Shown: positions 9,382-20,980 of the stretch, in pieces
Numbering within the stretch: the stretch's first letter is position 1
Layout of the letters: each line of letters begins with the position of its first letter
Assembly (NCBI GenBank): GCA_051294375.1
Contig: CM119268.1
Span: 6,734,676-6,798,675 of the forward strand
Length of the DNA: 64,000 nt
Reading direction: 5' to 3'
Source of the DNA: Paraspadella gotoi
Taxonomy: Eukaryota > Chaetognatha
Translations under genes and position numbers: made by a program
Notes under the pieces: model-generated
What the model saw: the letters and a program-made list of their open reading frames with translations, nothing else
Databases searched by the model: none
What the model was told of the DNA's origin: nothing

Positions 9382-12300
9382 ATGATGGGAGGTGGGGATC
9401 GTCGAAAAAAGAAGGATAAACAGAAGGGACGCGACACCATGTACGATCAACAACCTTACCAGGGTAAGTAAAATCCAAAGATTAAATTGTTTGGAACCTT
9501 CTAAAATTTGTGGTTTTAAAATTTACATAAAAATATTTGGAGAAACAAAAGACCAAACAACTTCTTCCCTGGGGATTCCTCGCTCAGGCGTGCCCCAGCC
9601 TGGGGCGTTTTATGACCCAAGAATGCGGCACTCCCACGAAAATCTGGCGCAAGCTTATCGACCTTCTATGGTCGTTCAGTAAGTGAAACTGTGAAATTTC
9701 GCATTATAACAAAAGAAACTAAACATCGCTTACAAATACAAAAGTTTCTTAATTTCGTAGAAAATAGATAATGAGTAATTTTTTATTTTAACGAGCCGTA
9801 AAAGTACAAACTCAAATCAAAATGAATAAAAATCTTTCTTTTCTTTTGTTTTAAGGGATCCGAGCAGAATGTCGATGGTGCCATCGCAGCCAGGCGGTTA
9901 TCCCGGTTACGGTCCGTCGCCGGGACCGATGCCGGACATGCAGGCGAGGTAAGTCCCTCTTCCAAAACCAGATGATAGTCGGTGAGAGTCGGCGACAATT
10001 TCCCCCCCACACTTTACAAGCCCGTCCATGGATCCACGAGCGGACAGACTCGTGCAGATGGAACAGATGATGGAATCATTTCAGGGAGTTCTCAACAATC
10101 TCGTCTCGACTCTGTCAAAGGTAAGTTCGCTGAGGATTTGAGTGGTGGATATCTTAGGCGTTAGGAGGAGGAGAAAGATCTGTATGAATAATTTACATTA
10201 TGAGAAAATGTATAGAAGAAAATTAATTTTTATGTTCTTATATAAAAAAAAAAAAAATATGCAGCGTTGAAAAGAAAAACCTAGAGAAACTTAATTTCGA
10301 CTACAAGTTGTTCTTTTTTTAATGATATATTGTTTATTATAAATTGATTGCAATTCGAATCGTTTCTCAGATATTTTTGAAGCATCAAATGCATTAAAAC
10401 GTAAGTGATATCCGGATTTGTAATTTCGTTTTTAAAACTTTTCCCACCACAGCAAGAGGATCGCCTTCAGCAGATAGGCCCTATACAGGCCGCTGGTGGC
10501 GGCGGAGGCGGCGGGGGCGGAGCTGGCGCGGGGAGTCGGCCGCGCCAGGCGTCTGTGAGGAGGGTCAGCGGTCAATATCCACGAAACGATCCGGGCAGCG
10601 AAGACATTCGACGCTTCGTCATGGCAACGCCGCACACGCCGGTAGAGCGAGATAGAAAAAAAATAGTAGAGAAAAAAAAAATAAAGAGAGAAAGAAAGAA
10701 AGAAAGTGAGAAAAAATAAAGAAGAATAAGGTAAGGCTCACGAATAAGATCGTCCTATGAATTGCATACGAGAATGTTAGCTTTGGAAAAAATATGCAAA
10801 TTATAAACCGAACAGACGAATAGATCCATAAACGATGAATTCCTTTTCCTCAAGGAAAGCCCTCAGTCCGGTAGGCGTCGCTCTTTCTTCGACGATCGAG
10901 ACCGCGACGAAGACGACGACGCCCTCTTGACCGTCTTCAAGAAATCCAGCGCCAACGACAAAGTCACTCTCTTCCTCGGAAAGAGAGAAATCGTCGATCA
11001 CGGATCAAAGGTGAGTGGACCTCTTATTTGTTTTCTTAACATCGCATGGCCACTTTATAAATGTAAATTTTAACAATTTAAATTTAAATTTAAAAAAAAA
11101 TCATTTAATAAATAAGCTAATCGTTGGTTACAACATAATAACTTGGCAGGACCTAGCAAGTTTTCAATGAAGGCTATCTCACAGTCTAGTTTATTCACTC
11201 CCAGGGTACCTGACTTCGCTATCAATGAAGTGGTTTAATGTTTCAAACATCTTTCCTTAGTCCAAACTCCTGGCTTCATTCTCCTCTTCTCCCTTCCCCT
11301 CCCAGCAACCACCAGTCCTGGAGGGGGTGATCTTCGCTGACCTTGAGTTCGTGGGGAATCTCAAAGTCTTCGTACAGTTGATGGGATCCTTTGAATACGG
11401 AACGGCCGATCTCGACATCCTCGGTCTCAGCTTCCAGAAGGATCTCTACCGCTCGGTGCAACAGGCGAGTAAACCACAACGACAACGACAACCACAACGA
11501 CATATATAAAGAAAACTGACCGGAGTTTTTTTTTTTTTATTGTTTGGTGGATGTTCAAGATTTTTTTTTCGATATTGACACTAACTTTGTGGTAGTTCTC
11601 TGCCCGACGATTTTTTTGCTAAAATGTACAATTCCTGATAAAAATATCGAAAGAACAAACGAGAGCCCTCAACAATGGCGCGTTACAAATATTGTTTTAC
11701 TTTGTTACGATTTCGTCGACTTTAAACTTTCAGGTGTACCCGCCGCCAGAGGATGACACTCAACGAACTCTATCTCAGTTTCAACTGAATCTCATGGAAA
11801 AGTTGGGGAGCGATCATGCTTTTCCATTTTGGTTTGAGGTCAGTCAATTCTTAGCTAAATTCAAGATTCTTGATTTTCCGGTTTATTTGTTTGATGTAGT
11901 CTTTTAAAATATATAATGAAATATATAATAAAATATATAATAATATAATAATAATATATACGAGCGACGATATCTAACGACAAATCTTTCATTTTCTCTC
12001 AGATTGCGCCCAACACTCCGTCGTCCGTGACGCTTCAGCCCTACGGGTCGGACGGCGTCGAGGAGGCACCTTGCGGCATCTTCTACGCTCTAGAAGGTAG
12101 GGCTTTGGGCTTGCGGCTTTGGAATTACCAGGGCCTGGTGATTTCTCACCGGTACATAGAAATCAAGTGAATGAGACAACCGGTAAGATCCTTGGTTAGG
12201 TCGTCTCATAAACTTGGTTTTCGAATTCTGTTCTAGTTTAACTTAATTTTTTTAACTTAACTACAATTAAGCCCAAGACAATTGCTGCAATTTTTTTAAC

Positions 12301-13502
12301 TATTAACTTAACTGACGCATCTCAATTTCATCTCAATTTTGCAGGTTACGTTGCCCACAACAAGGACAGCAAACCGGAGAAACGATCCAAAGTCAAGATG
12401 AACGTCTGCAAATTTTCGCTGACTCCGCTTACGTCGACTAAATCCATTCCGACGGTGGAGGATACATTCTCTTTCCTCATGAGCTCTGGCTCGGTCAAGG
12501 TTTCATCACCATTTTAATAAGGACATTTTCTGACTGATTTATTTTATTAATTTTTAATATCGTAGTGAGGAAACGTTGTAATAATTGTTTTATTTTGGGT
12601 GAAACGTTCTCAGGTTCAGGGACAAGTCGACAAAAGCGTTTATCTTCACGACGAAGTCATCAACATCGACGTCACGGTTCGTGCAGTTTGTGATTAAAAG
12701 GATATCAAACGATGAAAATTATATTGTATGACTCTATATACCTTAATAATCTTACAAATATTTGACCAATTCGTCCGCCCTTGCAGATAAGGAACGATTC
12801 CAGCAAGATCGTCAAGCACATCACCGTCAGCGTCATCCAAAACGCGGAGATCTTCTTGGGGACGCAAGCCGACTACGACGTCACAGTAGTCAAGTCCACC
12901 TGTCACGAGGGCTTCCCGCTCGGATCGGGGAAGGAGTGGACCAGGCAATTCAGGCTCTGCCCAGCCGACCAACAGAACAGAGACGGTGAGGGGGAAGAAG
13001 GGGTCACTTAAGTGCGTTGCGCCGTGGGTGGGTGAGGTTTCGATCATTAGTGAAGTTCCGATACATAAGTTTTCAAATTGTTATTTTTGAATTAACTAAT
13101 CTACATTCCATAGGTTTCGCCTTGGACGGCGCGTTGAAGGGAGAGGGCGCCAAGCTCGCGTCTTCCACCTACATGAGAGACAAGATGGCTAACAAGGAAA
13201 ATATGGGCATAGTCGTCAACTACTTGGTGGAGGTAAAGAATGGTTTATTGATGATGGATACACCTTATATTGTTTTAATTTTTAAATATTTGTATTTGTT
13301 TTTATGAATATTATTTATATTTTCCAAGCGAAAAATGAAAGAAGTTTTTTTATTTTTTTTGCGCGACTTTTAGGTGCGACTGATCATGCAGGGCGCGCGG
13401 GACGTGAACATCCGCATCCCCTTCGCTCTCACTCACGCACCCGTAAGGAGGAGGAGGGGCTCGATCTACGCTTCCTCCAAACCTCACAAAGAGAAGAGAT
13501 GA
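9382..13502 (+). CDS. atypical beta-type arrestin with long N-terminal extension, 14 exons
   Basis: 577-residue arrestin. Coding exons, all phase-consistent: 9382-9463, 9588-9678, 9856-9948, 10021-10120, 10453-10641, 10855-11010, 11306-11464, 11734-11838, 12003-12096, 12345-12499, 12614-12676, 12787-12985, 13114-13232 and 13374-13502. Intron 7 starts with GC. Residues 1-210 are an extension: a basic start (GGGDRRKKKDKQKG), a Pro/Gly/Met/Tyr-rich part, a short coiled coil (about 102-130), a nine-Gly run, RRVS and RRRS kinase-type sites, and an acidic patch. The arrestin fold begins at TVFKK (211), with KVTLFLGKREIVDH, finger loop EYGTADLDILGL, AFPFWFEIAPN and SSVTLQP, and ends IPFALTHAP. The phosphate-sensing Lys pair is kept. 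Polar-core positions are changed: Glu230 for Asp26, Cys378 for Arg169, Gly507 for Asp297 (Asp500 keeps Asp290; beta-arrestin-1 numbering). The clathrin/AP2 tail is absent and replaced by a short basic end (VRRRRGSIYASS). Known arrestins bind phosphorylated GPCRs; the role here is inferred only. Confidence 0.88.
11101..11250 (+). repeat. dispersed retroposon-like repeat, copy 1 (partial)
   Basis: Lies in arrestin intron 6. Shares the segment GTTTATTCACTCCCAG, then GTACCTG and ATCAATGAAGTGG, plus an upstream TCATTTAATAAATAAGCTA, with copies at 37.5 and 58.7 kb in the same order and orientation. Confidence 0.75.
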
Positions 13503-14132
13503 AGAAGGATGTGAGAGGAGGAGAGAGAGAAAGAAGGCGCGAGAGATGGAGTGATGAATTAAAGGAAGATGCGATGGATGGACGTTTGATCTCGACGGAC
13601 ATTGGATAAACGACAAAGGACGCCGGACGCCGGAGGAAAAAGGTCTTATGGAAAATCGCTAAATTATATTAAAAAAAATTATCGTTGGATCGATCGTTTG
13701 GGTGGAAGGGAGGAAAAATGATTCCCTGAAATCCTTAAGAATTCACGGTAGCCAAAAAAAAAGAGTAAATATTAAGTGAAAAGAACCGAATGGTTAACTC
13801 TTCACTCGCTCATGTCTTCGATATTCTAAAATTGCTGCTCCTGTTTTGTGAAAAGTGAATTTCGTTGTTCTCGGAGATTAGTAATTTGTGAGTCGTCGCT
13901 CGCTTAAATCTATTCTGTCTCACTCGATTCATATATTAATTATATTTGAAATCTTGTGCTTCTATAGCCTCCTGGCTGCCACTTTCTTCGTTTCGTCGCT
14001 TTCTCTGCATTGAAAAAAAAATTGTAACTTCGAAACTCGCGCGATCGTTGCCAGGAACTTTTGTTTTTTTTGTGTGTGTTTTTTTGTAAAGCGCCATCAG
14101 TCGAAAATTTGGAAACAAAAGTGATTCATTCT

Positions 14133-14138
14133 AATAAA
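14133..14138 (+). terminator. candidate poly(A) signal of the arrestin gene
   Basis: AATAAA about 630 bases after the arrestin stop and the first canonical hexamer seen on that strand. Transcript evidence would be needed to confirm use. Confidence 0.35.
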
Positions 14139-15067
14139 TTATTCGCATGCATTTCCGTTTTGATTATTATTTACAGTTTTCAAATCGTTTCGATAGTAAT
14201 TAACCACTGGTTATGAATTTTGATTGTGGGGATAAATATTTTTTGTATCGTTGTATAGAATGATAAGCCGATGCCCCGGAACTACGGTGTACAGTAGAGT
14301 TTAGGGGATGCATCCGGTTATCAAAATGTAAAATAAGATTAAAAAATATTTCTCAAGTTATTAAACTTATTAAGCTTATTAAGCTTATTAAGCTTCAGGT
14401 CGAACGTTGTAAGACCAGTCTTGGTTATTTGTATCTCATCGGCGGTAGTAACTTGTTTTTCAATGAGAAATTTCACCTCGTTAATTCCGGAAGAGAGCGC
14501 TTTCGGTTCTATTTCTGTTAAAACTTTTTAAGGAAACAAAAGCCAACAAAAACTTTGTGAACAGGAAGAAAGTCTTCCGGTAAAAATAAATAGTAACTAA
14601 TGAAGAACGTAATATTTGTTTTTGTTTTAAAATTTTTTTGCCAATAAACCAAATAGCATCTTTTCTGAATTATTGCAAATTTTCGTGTCAGGCTAAAAGT
14701 TAGTACATTTGCTTATTGGGGTGTTATACAGCCTGGCCAAAGTCAGGGGCGAGCTTATTTATTGAATGAAAAGATTGTTCCAAACGTACCAATTGAACCA
14801 ATTGAATAGATTGTACCTTGGTCAAGCGGCTAAGAGAGATAGAAAGAGAGAGAGAGAGAGAGAGAGAGAGCGACGGAGATATAGAGAGGAAAAAGGAAGA
14901 AGCACGGAAATATGCAAATGAGTTCCGATGAATCAGACGGAGACGTGATCAGGTGACTCGGGTGTCTAGTGACGCTTTAGGCGCGTCACGGGACGACGAA
15001 ACCAAAGACATCTGTTTGGAAACCGAGTTCAGGTGATTAGGGAGGAACGGAGGAAAGGAGAGCCAGG

Positions 15068-15075
15068 TATAAAAG
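15068..15075 (+). promoter_or_regulatory. isolated TATA-box-like sequence
   Basis: TATAAAAG preceded by GCCAGG, a textbook TATA match. The following 150 bases hold no long frame, then a poly(A)-like AATAAA near 15155. It could drive a short non-coding RNA or be chance. Confidence 0.2.
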
Positions 15076-16234
15076 GAAAGGAAGGAAAGGAAAGAGGGAG
15101 ATTCCCAACTTTCAAATCCACGAAAACAGAGCGACGTTATGCTCTACTAAACTTTAATAAAAATTGTTGTAATACTCTGTACTATTTATTCTCATATAAA
15201 TATACAAAACCTGACTGTATTCCACTACAATTCTTCTATCGCTAACAGTAGTTAGTACAAGCTCCTGGGCTCGCTAGTAAGGTATTGTAGCTATCAAGCC
15301 GCAACATTGGTTGTACCAATTTCATAAAATAACAATCCCTCTGAATCGAAGTCACGAAACTCAACATAATAATTTCTTGTTCTTGATTTAGTCTTAGAAA
15401 ATAGAAAGAAGCCTCCTTCGAGTCAATTAGTATCAATTTTGGGAATCAAAAATTTTGACGACGCAAATGGGTCATAACGGGAGTAAAATTGAAAAAATCA
15501 CTAATTGTGATCGGGTCACGTAATCTACTACATTCGGTGTTAGAACCCCTTTACATGAATTAAAAGTTTTTCTTTCTTTCTGATTTAAAACTATAGATTT
15601 TTTTGTTTCGTTTAACGAGTCCTGGTGAAGTTTTTAATGAGTCATGTGGCTCCGTTTGAGGTCAGTATTCTTTTGTCATTTCATAATTGTACGTAATTGT
15701 ATTGAAGTAATGTCATAAATAAAAATAATGGTTATTACAAACCTAATTCAGGATGGTAAAAAAAGACTATCAGACTACTGATGTTAAAAAAAAATACAAA
15801 GAAAAAATTCTAAAAAAACATTTCTTCAATGATATGATAGTATTTAACTCCTAATCCTTTCACGTTATCATCTCAGCGGTAATTTAAACGCAAAAGCTTT
15901 TCGTCGTCGTCGTAGTCGTCGTCGTCATCGTCGTTGTCGTCAGTAAATTTCTGTGATTGAAATGATTCCGACGACGAACGATTGACGGAAAACGCGTGCC
16001 ATTTTCCTCCTCCTCCTCCTTTTTCCTCCTCCTCCTCTACCGCTCTCCTCCTCTTCCTCCTCTTCCCCCTCGCCTCCCTTTTCTTCCCTCAAACTCTTCC
16101 TCTTTTTTCCTTTAAAACTAAATGAAAAAAAAAAAAAATGCCGACCCGCGCGCTCCTTTCCAACTTTTTCTTTCTCGAACCCCCCTTAATCCCTCCTCCT
16201 CTTCGCCTCTTCCTCTTCCTCCTCATTTCGCCGA

Positions 16235-16276
16235 CCAATCCACCCCAATAAATAGGTTGACGCGGGGGATTATAAA
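16235..16276 (+). promoter_or_regulatory. candidate GCM core promoter: CCAAT box and TATA box
   Basis: CCAAT at 16235-16239 and TATAAA at 16271-16276 lie 36 bases apart, a typical spacing, upstream of a pyrimidine-rich stretch suited to a 5' UTR. A start near 16300 would give a ~830-base 5' UTR with several upstream ATGs, for example a five-codon uORF at 16706 (MTLS). This suggests translational control, which is inference only. Confidence 0.4.
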
Positions 16277-17127
16277 GAGCTTGACGAAATCATCCCACCG
16301 ACGCTGTCTCTATCTCACTCTCTCTCCGTCTCTCGCTTTATATTCCGCTTTTTTTTTTTTCACCGACGGAGAAAATATAAAACAAAAGTCTCATCGCCGT
16401 AAAATTCTAAAAAAAAAAAAAAAAACCACCTAAACATCGACGCTTTCGCCGTGAATATTTTTGAAACATTCACCGACTCAACGACTTCCTTGATCAATTG
16501 GTCATCGTCCTCGATCGCATCTTCTGCGTTTCATCTCCTCGATCGCATCTTTTTATTTGCGCGCATCTCCGAACGAGTTCTTCCTCAGCTCATCCTCCGA
16601 CGCCATCGGTTCGACTCTGTCTCAACCTGTTTTCTCAAACTTTATTTTTTTTTTTCAAAATTGTTCCTCCTGTCTCTCGCTCTCCCTCATTCTTCAAAAC
16701 AACGCATGACTCTCTCCTAGAGAAATCTTTTTTTTTTTATGCATGAAAAACTTTGGTGTCAGAAACAGATTTTTCTCTCGAAATAACGAATGAAAAAAAA
16801 AAAACTTTTTCCGATTTCTCGGTGAGAGGGTGAGAGAAAAAAAAAGAGTTCTCTCACTCTCTCTCTCTCTGAACCTCCTCTCTCCCTCTCTAGTCTCTCA
16901 ACTTCTCGGTGCGTCCGTCCGTTTGAGTCTCTCCTGGTGACTTGTCAGTATTTTAAATTCCTTTAAATTTTTTTACAAAACGAACCTACGATTTATTCGA
17001 AACTGAATCATAAAAAAAAAGAAATTTTAAATCTCCCGCTCTCCTGTCCAATCATCAATTCCACTTCTTGGCCAACGCACCCTTACTTCCCAAAACCGTC
17101 CACCAACATCCTCCAACACCCTCCGCC

Positions 17128-18283
17128 ATGATGTTGACGGACTCTTTGGCTCAGGACCTCGACCGCAATTGGGTCGTCAAGGTCGAGAAGACGCGCGTCG
17201 ATTGGGAAGAGTTGCGTCCAGACTTTTCGCTCTTCGGATCGACGCCTCTCGATCGTCGCCACGGCGCCCGGCGCGACTTCGACGACAGCAGCGACGCCGG
17301 TGACGCCGATTTGAATTCCACGTGCGTCTCGGAAAGCGATTCCGACGCGATGTCGTCGACGACCGACTCGAAGTCGTCATCCCCTTGCCATTCCCCACAT
17401 CCGGGATCTCCGGGCGGCGCCCCTTGCGACCTCCACAATCTTCACCACCATCTCCACCACAACCACCCCAACCACCACCACGCCCTCGTCTCCCCACACC
17501 ACAATCCCTTCAACCAATCCCTGACTCCGTCCGAATACGCCATCTTGCAAAATCTCGACGCGGGATCGATCGACGCGGGATCGATCGACGCCGCCATTTC
17601 CGGTTCCATCTCCAATTCCGTTCCCGAGGACTTTTTAGTTTTGACGCCGTCTGATCCCAACCCGTGGTCCGAGAACTTTGAGTCTCCGTATCTTGGCGGC
17701 GGCGTCGCCGGCGCGGTCTCGGAGGCGGCGCACTTCGTTCCTCACTACGGCGTCTACGATGCCAGAAACTCCGGCGTCGTTGAAGCCTCTTCAACTATGC
17801 CATCCTTAGCGTCCCGAGACCCACCCATTCCATCGGCGTCGTCTTCGCCTCATCTGCGCGACGTTCTTATCGAAGCCGCGCAGAAGGTGGAGACGCGCGA
17901 GGGCGGCGCCACGGGCGTCAATCATTCCGACGCCGTCCACTCTTCCTCCTCCCCATCCCCCGTCCGCGCCGCCCGTCCCCCGGCGCTCTCTCCCTTCATG
18001 GGCGAGGCTGGTTACGAACCCCTGGCGGCGCCTTCGTTCGCGGCGTCGGACGTCGCCGAAGGGACGCTCGTGTCCGAATTCTTCGTCGACGACAGAAGCG
18101 AAGCGTCGTTCGATGCCGGGCAACGACATTGTCAATCGATGCAGCAGCATCACTCGATGCAGCATCAAATGATGATGATGCAGCTGTTGTCGCCGGAAAT
18201 GGCGCCGCAGTTGACGCCGTTAACGCCCGTGCCGACCCCGAACTCGAGCGGGAGAGCGGCGACTTATTTTACGTTCGAGGGAA

Positions 18284-18319
<36 letters not shown>

Positions 18320-20896
18320 TGCCGCTGCCGCCGACAACGACGACGACGACGTCGACGACGACGACTCCGACGAAGAAGTCCATGGTGAGTTTGATCGGGA
18401 GTGACAAAGTGTGAGGTAGGAAATAACTTTGTGAAAGCTTTGTAATTCACTATATGCGTTTAGATATCTCAATGTTTAATTTATAAAAGGATTAGAAGAA
18501 CGATTGCAGAGATAAAAAAAATATTTTAATGACCACAAACTCGATTTTTGTTCAAAAAAGTTTTGACGCAAAATTGTGCTAAAAACATTTGATTTTTAAA
18601 TAAAATTATTTTTTTGAATCGAAAAACCGCAAGAAATAAAATTTGGTTTTGATGACTGTTAGTTTTATTTCAATAATAACATTAATATTAACGCCGAAAA
18701 CTTTGCTAAAGTTATTGGATGGAAACTTGACAGGAGAAAAAAAAACCCCCAAATTTTGGAAACTTTTATGAAGTATTAATTAAAATGTATTATCAACAAC
18801 GTCTTCGACCGATTCTCCTTCAGAAACGAACCCACTCGTCCAACGTCCCCGCGTTCGTCAAGATGGAACCGGAGACAGAGGACGGCGCCGCCTCCGTCGC
18901 CGCCACCGCCGCCTCTGTCGCCGCCGCCGCTAAACCCTGCCATCGCACGGCAGCCACGGACGCTTGCCCGCGCACGCCCGGGCCCGACCCCGGTCATGAA
19001 CGGAGACCTTCCTTGATTGTCGGGCCGGACGAGCCCGTCCGGTCGGGCTGGGAGATCATCGACGCGACGCTGCCTCCGGTGAGTGCGAAATCGCTGGAGT
19101 TTAAATCACGCGAATTTTTTTTTTCATGTCGCTTGCGTCTCAAAATTACATTAAAACTCGTCCAAAATATAAATGTCATCTGTAGTTCGAAAAATTTATT
19201 TGCATACTGTAGTTTTTAGGAATGTTATCTAATTTAATCTTAAGTTCATTCGTTGCTTGTAACTTTCTGGGTTTTGAACGATATCAGTATCATTTTTGTT
19301 ATTAAGGCGACGGAAAGATGAAAATGAAGAGAAGGATAGCTGATATCACAGATAAAAGTGTTTCTATTTTTCTATCGTCGTCGATATTCAAGCAGAACTT
19401 TAAATTAAAGGAAAGTTAAAGTGTTTTTGGTTTTTAAAGTTTTTATCTTAATCCTACTGGGCTACCTCCCGGTGGCATTATTTGTAGCTATAGGTCGAAG
19501 ACCTGGCTTAGCTAACTTCCTTCATAAGCATTATGTGACAAAAAAGCCTGACTTTTGGGACCGCAAAAAAAAAGTGCATTTCGGGTTATGAAACTACCGA
19601 AAAAGATACTGAAAAGACTTCTAGAGATTCCATCAAAATCTTTTCGATTGGAAAAAAATAACGGGGCATTTAAGACCCCCCCCCAAAAAAAAAAATGACG
19701 GGAGGAAAAAAAAAACCAATCCAATGGGTTTTGTTTGCCGAGTTATCCATTTCACGGGCAACAATGGGATTCTTCTGTGAAGATCGATTCTCTATTTTCG
19801 CGACCGCGAAAGAACGCAGGTGTGAAAAATCCAGTTCCTTGCCTATGGGGTCGGATTATCTTTTCTTATTCTTTTCGTCCTCCTCTTCCTCCTCCTCCTC
19901 CTCCTCCTCCTTCGCCAAAGACAAAGGTCGCCGATGAAAAGGCGTCTGTCAAAAACGAGACGACCGAAGGAGGACGAATGGAATCCAGATTTCGTTCTGA
20001 AATTTTAGGGGAAAAAAAAGAGAGAGAAAGTGATAAAATTCGAGCAAAAATAACGCGCAATGCGCACGATTGTATATTTTCATTCGCATGAATTTACCTT
20101 TTCCATTATTTTTATGAATTTTATGGGGGGTATTTTATAAAGGGCAGTTGGTTTGGATCATCTTTGAAGCCATCGGAAGCTGCCGCGAAGAAAGAGTCTT
20201 TCGCGAGATCGTATAACTTCCAAGGGTCATTCTCGACGCCCGAGTTTGCAGATCATCGGAACGTAAATAAGATTCGCCTCAAATGATAGACGGCACTGGT
20301 TAAATCGAATACCCCGGCGTTTCGAAAGATGCAGTGTCTTAGGGGAAGAGAAACTTGCTAAAATATATAACAAATTATATACCGAAGGACTGACCGACCG
20401 AAAAACAAATATTTCGGGGACGCGTCGACCTTTTACGCATTTAATTTGAGGAGAAAACCGCGAAAATGGATGTCGGCGGCGGCGAATCATAAAAAAGGAA
20501 ATTCGGAATTTGGACCAAAAACAAAAATAGAATATATTTGACGAATAATTCGAATTTAACATAAAATAAATGTTTGTTTGAAACTTAACGAACGACCTCG
20601 GCGCGTGGCGTTTATTTTCTTAACAATAAACTTTACATTTGTTAAAAATTGAATTTGGCTGAGAGCAAGATCGGGGCGCACGAATGTCTGGCGACAATGT
20701 GTTTTTCGCGAAGGAAAAAAAAAAGATAGTTTAAAAATAAAAGTGAAACCTCATTTTGGTCGATGTCCAAGAAAGTTTGGAAGAAAGAGATTAATAGACG
20801 TAGAAGCCATGACGTCATAATTAATTTCCTTTGTTGGAAAAACGACGTCTTTTGACGCCTTGAGAGTGGGCTTTGTGACCGTTGGATGAATGAAGC

Positions 20897-20980
<84 letters not shown>

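Larger units (their letters stand above)
13503..16234. other. arrestin 3' UTR and intergenic spacer before GCM
   Basis: Non-coding. Contains a poly(A) signal candidate for arrestin (AATAAA, 14133-14138), a short AAGCTTATT tandem repeat (14363-14395), a (GA)n tract (14844-14872), a strong isolated TATAAAAG (15068-15075) without a clear downstream gene, and a pyrimidine-rich CCTCCT tract (16000-16110). Confidence 0.5.

Noticed and set aside
9382-9430. N-myristoylation of the arrestin (MGGGDRR start from the second ATG)
   Set aside because: The residue at position 6 would be Arg, which does not fit the usual small residue required there.
17151-18472. Several long minus-strand and shifted frames over GCM exon 1
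   Set aside because: Arg- and Ala-rich shadows of the GC-rich plus-strand exon. Only the plus frame joins in phase to the GCM domain.
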